Shown here: one piece after another, positions 60,836 to 64,000 of the stretch
Position numbering within the stretch: position 1 is the stretch's first letter
Layout of the letters: the number at the start of each line of letters is the position of its first letter
Source of the DNA: Vulcanisaeta distributa JCM 11216
GTDB taxonomy: Archaea; Thermoproteota; Thermoprotei; Thermoproteales; Thermocladiaceae
NCBI RefSeq assembly: GCF_001315985.1
Contig: NZ_BBBI01000010.1
Location: 20,722 to 84,721 of the forward strand
DNA length: 64,000 nt
Direction: 5' to 3'
The notes under the pieces: model-generated
The model's input: only the letters and a program-made list of their open reading frames with translations
What the model was told of the DNA's origin: nothing
Database searches by the model: none
Translations under genes and position numbers: made by a program

Positions 60836-62065
60836 TTAGAGAGGCTTAATTATTAGAAGATCAATTATCAGAGAAAGAACTAATGCGGCTATTACTAATC
60901 CTAACAGTGATGACCAGCTCATCTTTAGTGCTTGATCTGGCCTGTACCTGCCGTATACTGACCTCGTGAATACCATTATCATCATTACAATGTATGTTTT
61001 TATACCAAACCATATTGCAGGTGACAAAGCTCCGAAATATGGTATGTATGGACCCGCCCAACCATCTAGGAACAATAGAACCATTAGTAGGCTTAACACA
61101 TACAGCTTTTCATAGCTCATGGTCATTACTAGGCCATATACAATACCGCTGTATTCCGTGTACGGGCCGAGGACTATCTCCGTATCGGCCTCGGGTATTT
61201 CGAAGGGGAACCTTGACGTGGCCATGAGCGTGGCTATTAGGAAGGCCAGAAAGGCAAGTGGGTTTGCTATTATGCCTGGCAGGTGCGTTACCTGCCAATT
61301 AACTATCTTGAAGGGATCCGCCGTTCCGTAGATGAGGAGTATTGCGACAACTGATAATATGAGGATCGCCTCATAGCCCGTGTACAATAGTGCCTCCCTC
61401 ACGGTACCTATGTAGGTGAACCTATCATTACTGGCCCAACCAATTAGTATTATGCCTATGTTAAAGAGTGTTATAAGGGCTATGGCAATTAATACATCGT
61501 AGCCTGTGTATATGCCGTAAATACCCTCAATCGTCGTGCCATTGGGGAGCGTAAATTGTTTTGGGCCTATTGGTATGAAAAAGATGGGTAGTGTTGATAG
61601 TATGAAGACTATTGCTGGCCCATGAATGAAGTAATTCTTATCGGCTTGTAGAGGAACTACGAATTCCTGGAACATGTACCTGAAGAGGTCGGCGAAGGGC
61701 TGGAGAAAACCGCCTATTGGTCTCGAAACCTCGAGTGGCCCAATTCTCCATTGGACCTTAGCCGTTAACTTCCTCTCGAACCATATTATGAAGATTAGGG
61801 CTATCAAGACCGAGACTAAGCCGGGCACAAAGAGCAGGTCGAATATTGGTCTCCAGAATATGAGGTGCACTATTATGTTTATTATTGGTACGTGGTTTAG
61901 GAAGTTTATTATTGGCCATAGGAATGGTATGTAATCATCAGGTCTCGATAATATATAATTAATTATTGAATATAGTAGTTGTATGGCCGATGATATGATA
62001 CCGGATACCCAACTGAGTGCCCAGTTAATTATTGATAATACGGGCTTCATGCAAGTACCCAGCAT
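60836..62065 (-). CDS. nuoH: NADH:quinone oxidoreductase subunit H-like membrane protein
   Basis: Intact 409 residues with about nine membrane helices and no seven-base run. Signatures: ERKLTAKVQWRIGPLEVSRPIGGFLQPFADLFRY and SRFPFEIPEADTEIVLGPYTEYSGI, matching subunit H/Nqo8 of complex I and related hydrogenases. The quinone-site Glu residues are in the second motif. No other complex I subunits are within the window, so it is isolated here; the remaining subunits must be elsewhere. Confidence 0.9.
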   Translation of the reverse strand: MLGTCMKPVLSIINWALSWVSGIISSAIQLLYSIINYILSRPDDYIPFLWPIINFLNHVPIINIIVHLIFWRPIFDLLFVPGLVSVLIALIFIIWFERKLTAKVQWRIGPLEVSRPIGGFLQPFADLFRYMFQEFVVPLQADKNYFIHGPAIVFILSTLPIFFIPIGPKQFTLPNGTTIEGIYGIYTGYDVLIAIALITLFNIGIILIGWASNDRFTYIGTVREALLYTGYEAILILSVVAILLIYGTADPFKIVNWQVTHLPGIIANPLAFLAFLIATLMATSRFPFEIPEADTEIVLGPYTEYSGIVYGLVMTMSYEKLYVLSLLMVLLFLDGWAGPYIPYFGALSPAIWFGIKTYIVMMIMVFTRSVYGRYRPDQALKMSWSSLLGLVIAALVLSLIIDLLIIKPL

Positions 62066-62108
62066 GGTTAAGGGCCTTGATTATTTTAAGCTTAACCCGC
62101 CCAGTGAC

Positions 62109-63163
62109 TCAACCAAAGAATGAATCCAGTGTTGACTCTTTCCTCTTACCCATGGCCTTCCTAAGTCTCTCAATAGCGTTCTTAACCCTCTCCTCATTAA
62201 AGTCGTGCTCATAAACCAGGAACTCAATTATGCCCCTCTCATCGGGCTGTCCAAACTCTATCTTGTAATTCGGGTTATGTGGTGGGTTTAGGAAGTAATC
62301 GCGTATTTTCAGTGGGTCTGTTGGGAATTGCGCGTTCTTTAATGGGCCCTGAAGTAGCTTCTCAAGATTACCGAACTCCTGTATTAACTTAAGGCTTTCT
62401 GAGGCCCTATGCCTGATACACCGTCTGGATTTAGGTCGGTTCCAAGTAGAATTGCTAGGTCTATTAACTGTGTTCTATCCCTAAGCTTAAGCGCCTTGAG
62501 AACTTCATTGAGTTCTATTATCTCGGGTTTAATCTCGATATATTCATCCTTATTCGGCAACTTCCTACGTCCGGTTATGGCGAGGTTCCTAACAAGCCTG
62601 GGTGCCCCCCCAAATAGTAATGAGTCATAGTCCTGGCTACCCGCAGCCCAGGCCTTGCCTTCCCTGGCTATCACCGCTGCCTGTGCCTCCCCCCCATCGG
62701 CCATGGCTTGAACCACGGGTATGCCCATTAACCTCAGTAATTTCTTCGCGTCCTCAACCATGCCATCAGTTAGGAACAAGGCCCTCTGTGCGTACTTCCT
62801 GGCCTCCTCTTTCTTACCCTCCTCAAGCAACTTGACCCACCTATCCATGGCCTCCTCCCTAACCTTCCTCCTTCTCGCGATCTCCAGGGTCTTCTCCTCG
62901 GGTGGTTTACCATCAAATACGTATATAGGCCATATCCTATTTTCGAGGAAGTTTATTGTTCGATATAACAAGCCGCTCAAGTGACTTGTTACCCTCCCCT
63001 TGGAGTCCATGAGCGGCGTACCGTCTGGTTGCCTAATTGATGCTAAAAATTGATAGAGCGCGTTATATGCGTCTAATGCCACTATTCTGTTCGACAATTG
63101 TGTAAAATCTACGGTCTTTCTAACACTGTCTGGTATCAACTTGCCAAGCTCGGTAACGCCCAT
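62109..63163 (-). CDS. fen: Flap endonuclease 1 (FEN1)
   Basis: About 350 residues after repair. The N-terminal [11 protein letters not shown], the active-site Asp in [22 protein letters not shown], the ADGGEAQA and [18 protein letters not shown] regions, and [19 protein letters not shown]. Homologues read EGEAQA and LLFGAPRL; here seven-C runs (62610-62616 and 62689-62695) insert a Gly in each. A lost A near 62393 (GCCTTAAGTT) breaks the frame before the C-terminus, which ends STLDSFFG, a PCNA-binding PIP box, at the stop 62109. Replication and repair. Confidence 0.93.
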
Positions 63164-63218
63164 CTAGGTAACCCAAATAATCCGTTAAATATCTCCCTAT
63201 ATCTCTTTCCCCCCCAAA

Positions 63219-63446
63219 CTAATCCTTAACCACCCTTATGTGGTATGTCGCACCATCCTTCCTAACAATCTTCTGGACAATAATTAACCTACTGAGTTCA
63301 AGCCTCATTAATGCATTTAGGACCTCCTTTTCCGTAACGTCTGGATACCAAGCCCTTAGCGCCTGGATTAAGTCATTAAACCACATGTCGCCCTTATCCC
63401 TTATCAAGTCCATAATAAGCGCCTCAATGGGTACTGGTCTCCTCAT
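63219..63446 (-). CDS. Small winged-helix protein
   Basis: Intact 75 residues: helix IEALIMDLIRDKG, helix FNDLIQALRAWYP, recognition helix TEKEVLNALMRLELSRLIIVQKI and a beta wing ATYHIRVVKD. This is a single winged helix-turn-helix, of the size of small archaeal DNA-binding or polymerase-associated proteins. A specific family is not evident. Confidence 0.6.
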   Translation of the reverse strand: MRRPVPIEALIMDLIRDKGDMWFNDLIQALRAWYPDVTEKEVLNALMRLELSRLIIVQKIVRKDGATYHIRVVKD

Positions 63447-63495
63447 ACTTCCTGAACCAGATAATCACCCAGGAAGCATATTTTATTTTTAATCC

Positions 63496-64000
63496 TTACA
63501 CATAGAGCGTTGGTGCCCTCTGTCTCTCACGCGCCAACGTCTGCTTCATCCTATCGTACCAGGCCTCATAGAACTTAATCATCTCAGGTGTTATTGATGG
63601 CTTTATCTTCTTCATGGCCTCGATGAAGTGCTTCATCGATACCTCGCCGGCACCGTCCACCTCCCTCATTGCCAATAAACCTGCCTCCCTAGCTAAAAGC
63701 TCGATATCCGCGCCCGTGTATCCCTCGGTCATCTTAGCCAACTCTACTAAGTCGACATCCCTAGCGAGTGGCATATTCTTAGTATGTATCTTGAGTATCT
63801 CGAACCTAGCCCTAAGGTCTGGCGGCGGCACATAGATTATCCTATCAAACCTGCCGGGCCTAAGCAGCGCTGGATCAACGATATCAGGCCTATTCGTGGC
63901 TGCTATCACAACTACATTGTCAAGCCTTGACACGCCATCCATCTCGGCTAACAACTGAGCCACTATCCTATCCATTGCCGGTGAGTCCTCGGCGTAGCCC
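63496..64000 (-). CDS. C-terminal part of a CDC48/VAT-type AAA+ ATPase, cut by the window edge
   Basis: 168 residues to the edge: after GYAEDSPAM come DRIVAQLLAEMDG, sensor IAATNRPDIVDPALLRPGRFDRIIYVPPP (arginine finger), and the small lid domain GYTGADIELLAREAGLLAMRE. This is the second AAA domain (D2) of CDC48. The last three residues LYV form an HbYX motif for docking on the 20S proteasome. It has no seven-base G/C run. Confidence 0.92.
   Translation of the reverse strand, partial: GYAEDSPAMDRIVAQLLAEMDGVSRLDNVVVIAATNRPDIVDPALLRPGRFDRIIYVPPPDLRARFEILKIHTKNMPLARDVDLVELAKMTEGYTGADIELLAREAGLLAMREVDGAGEVSMKHFIEAMKKIKPSITPEMIKFYEAWYDRMKQTLARERQRAPTLYV

Noticed and set aside
1..64000. Phase-variable poly-G tracts switching genes on and off
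   Set aside because: The tracts lie inside ribosomal, polymerase and tRNA genes and have one fixed length. Phase-variable tracts are few, longer and in surface genes.
1..64000. Programmed ribosomal frameshifting at G runs
   Set aside because: The breaks use shifts of both signs and also occur in tRNA genes and intergenic DNA, with no conserved slippery site or downstream structure.
1..64000. Mass pseudogenisation of a decaying genome
   Set aside because: Each break is repaired by one or two bases at a G/C run, and protein sequence on both sides is fully conserved.
1..64000. CRISPR array or Cas genes
   Set aside because: No regularly spaced repeat and no Cas-like protein seen on either strand.

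Overview
The window reads as chromosomal DNA of a hyperthermophilic crenarchaeon of the Thermoproteales, most like Vulcanisaeta or Caldivirga. The base for this: GC content near one half, an RNA polymerase subunit D with an Fe-S domain, an RpoD-L18e-L13-S9-RpoN cluster, an archaeal methionine adenosyltransferase, an SmAP protein, a four-part EtfABCX cluster, PaREP1/HEPN-like and DUF2175 proteins, and tRNA genes with short bulge-helix-bulge introns, one at the non-canonical position 29/30. Genes are densely packed, often with ATGA overlaps, and TATA boxes sit about 25 bases before start codons (leaderless transcripts).

Layout. 0-4.3 kb: small membrane protein, then etfA, etfB, fixX and fixC. 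4.4-7.5 kb: a radical-SAM/SPASM protein followed by a B12-binding radical-SAM protein. 7.5-10.2 kb: S24e, Spt4, an endonuclease III-like protein and Tsr3. 10.3-14.1 kb: a three-subunit molybdenum hydroxylase. 14-20 kb: HEPN-like protein, membrane channel, glycosyltransferase, tRNA-Leu, KaiC-like ATPase, M20 peptidase, ATPase proteolipid and tRNA-Ser. 20-29.6 kb: secreted protein, M1 and M42 aminopeptidases, purine permease, phosphohexomutase, glycosyltransferase and gamma-carbonic anhydrase. 29.7-37.4 kb: a second, orphan molybdenum hydroxylase large subunit, PAC2 protein, SDR, a probable Fe-S DNA glycosylase relative, phosphoesterase, and DUF3311 with an SSS symporter. 37.4-41.7 kb: transcription/ribosome cluster, SmAP and MAT. 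41.7-49.7 kb: DUF460 protein, Rio2 kinase, MFS transporter, protein phosphatase, tungsten aldehyde oxidoreductase and MscS. 49.7-51 kb: a decayed GH36 galactosidase between inward-facing tRNA-Ile and tRNA-Val. 51-64 kb: hydroxyacid dehydrogenase, GT2, MoxR ATPase, disulfide oxidoreductase, APC permease, tRNA-Glu, NuoH, FEN1 and the end of a CDC48 ATPase.

The dominant unusual signal is not a gene. By hand count the window has roughly 130 runs of exactly seven G or C and about eight runs of eight, where a random sequence of this composition would give only three or four sevens. In conserved proteins each run adds one Gly or Pro to a position that is otherwise fixed, implying a native run of four (sometimes five). 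In tRNA genes the runs make acceptor stems of 8 to 10 bases instead of 7. A second class is loss of one base from GGGC/GCCC. Together these break about half of the genes, including essential ones. I read this as a sequence-generation artefact specific to G/C runs, not as biology, but it must be settled before any gene here is called a pseudogene. Gene coordinates below therefore span the whole reconstructed gene, with the breaks named.
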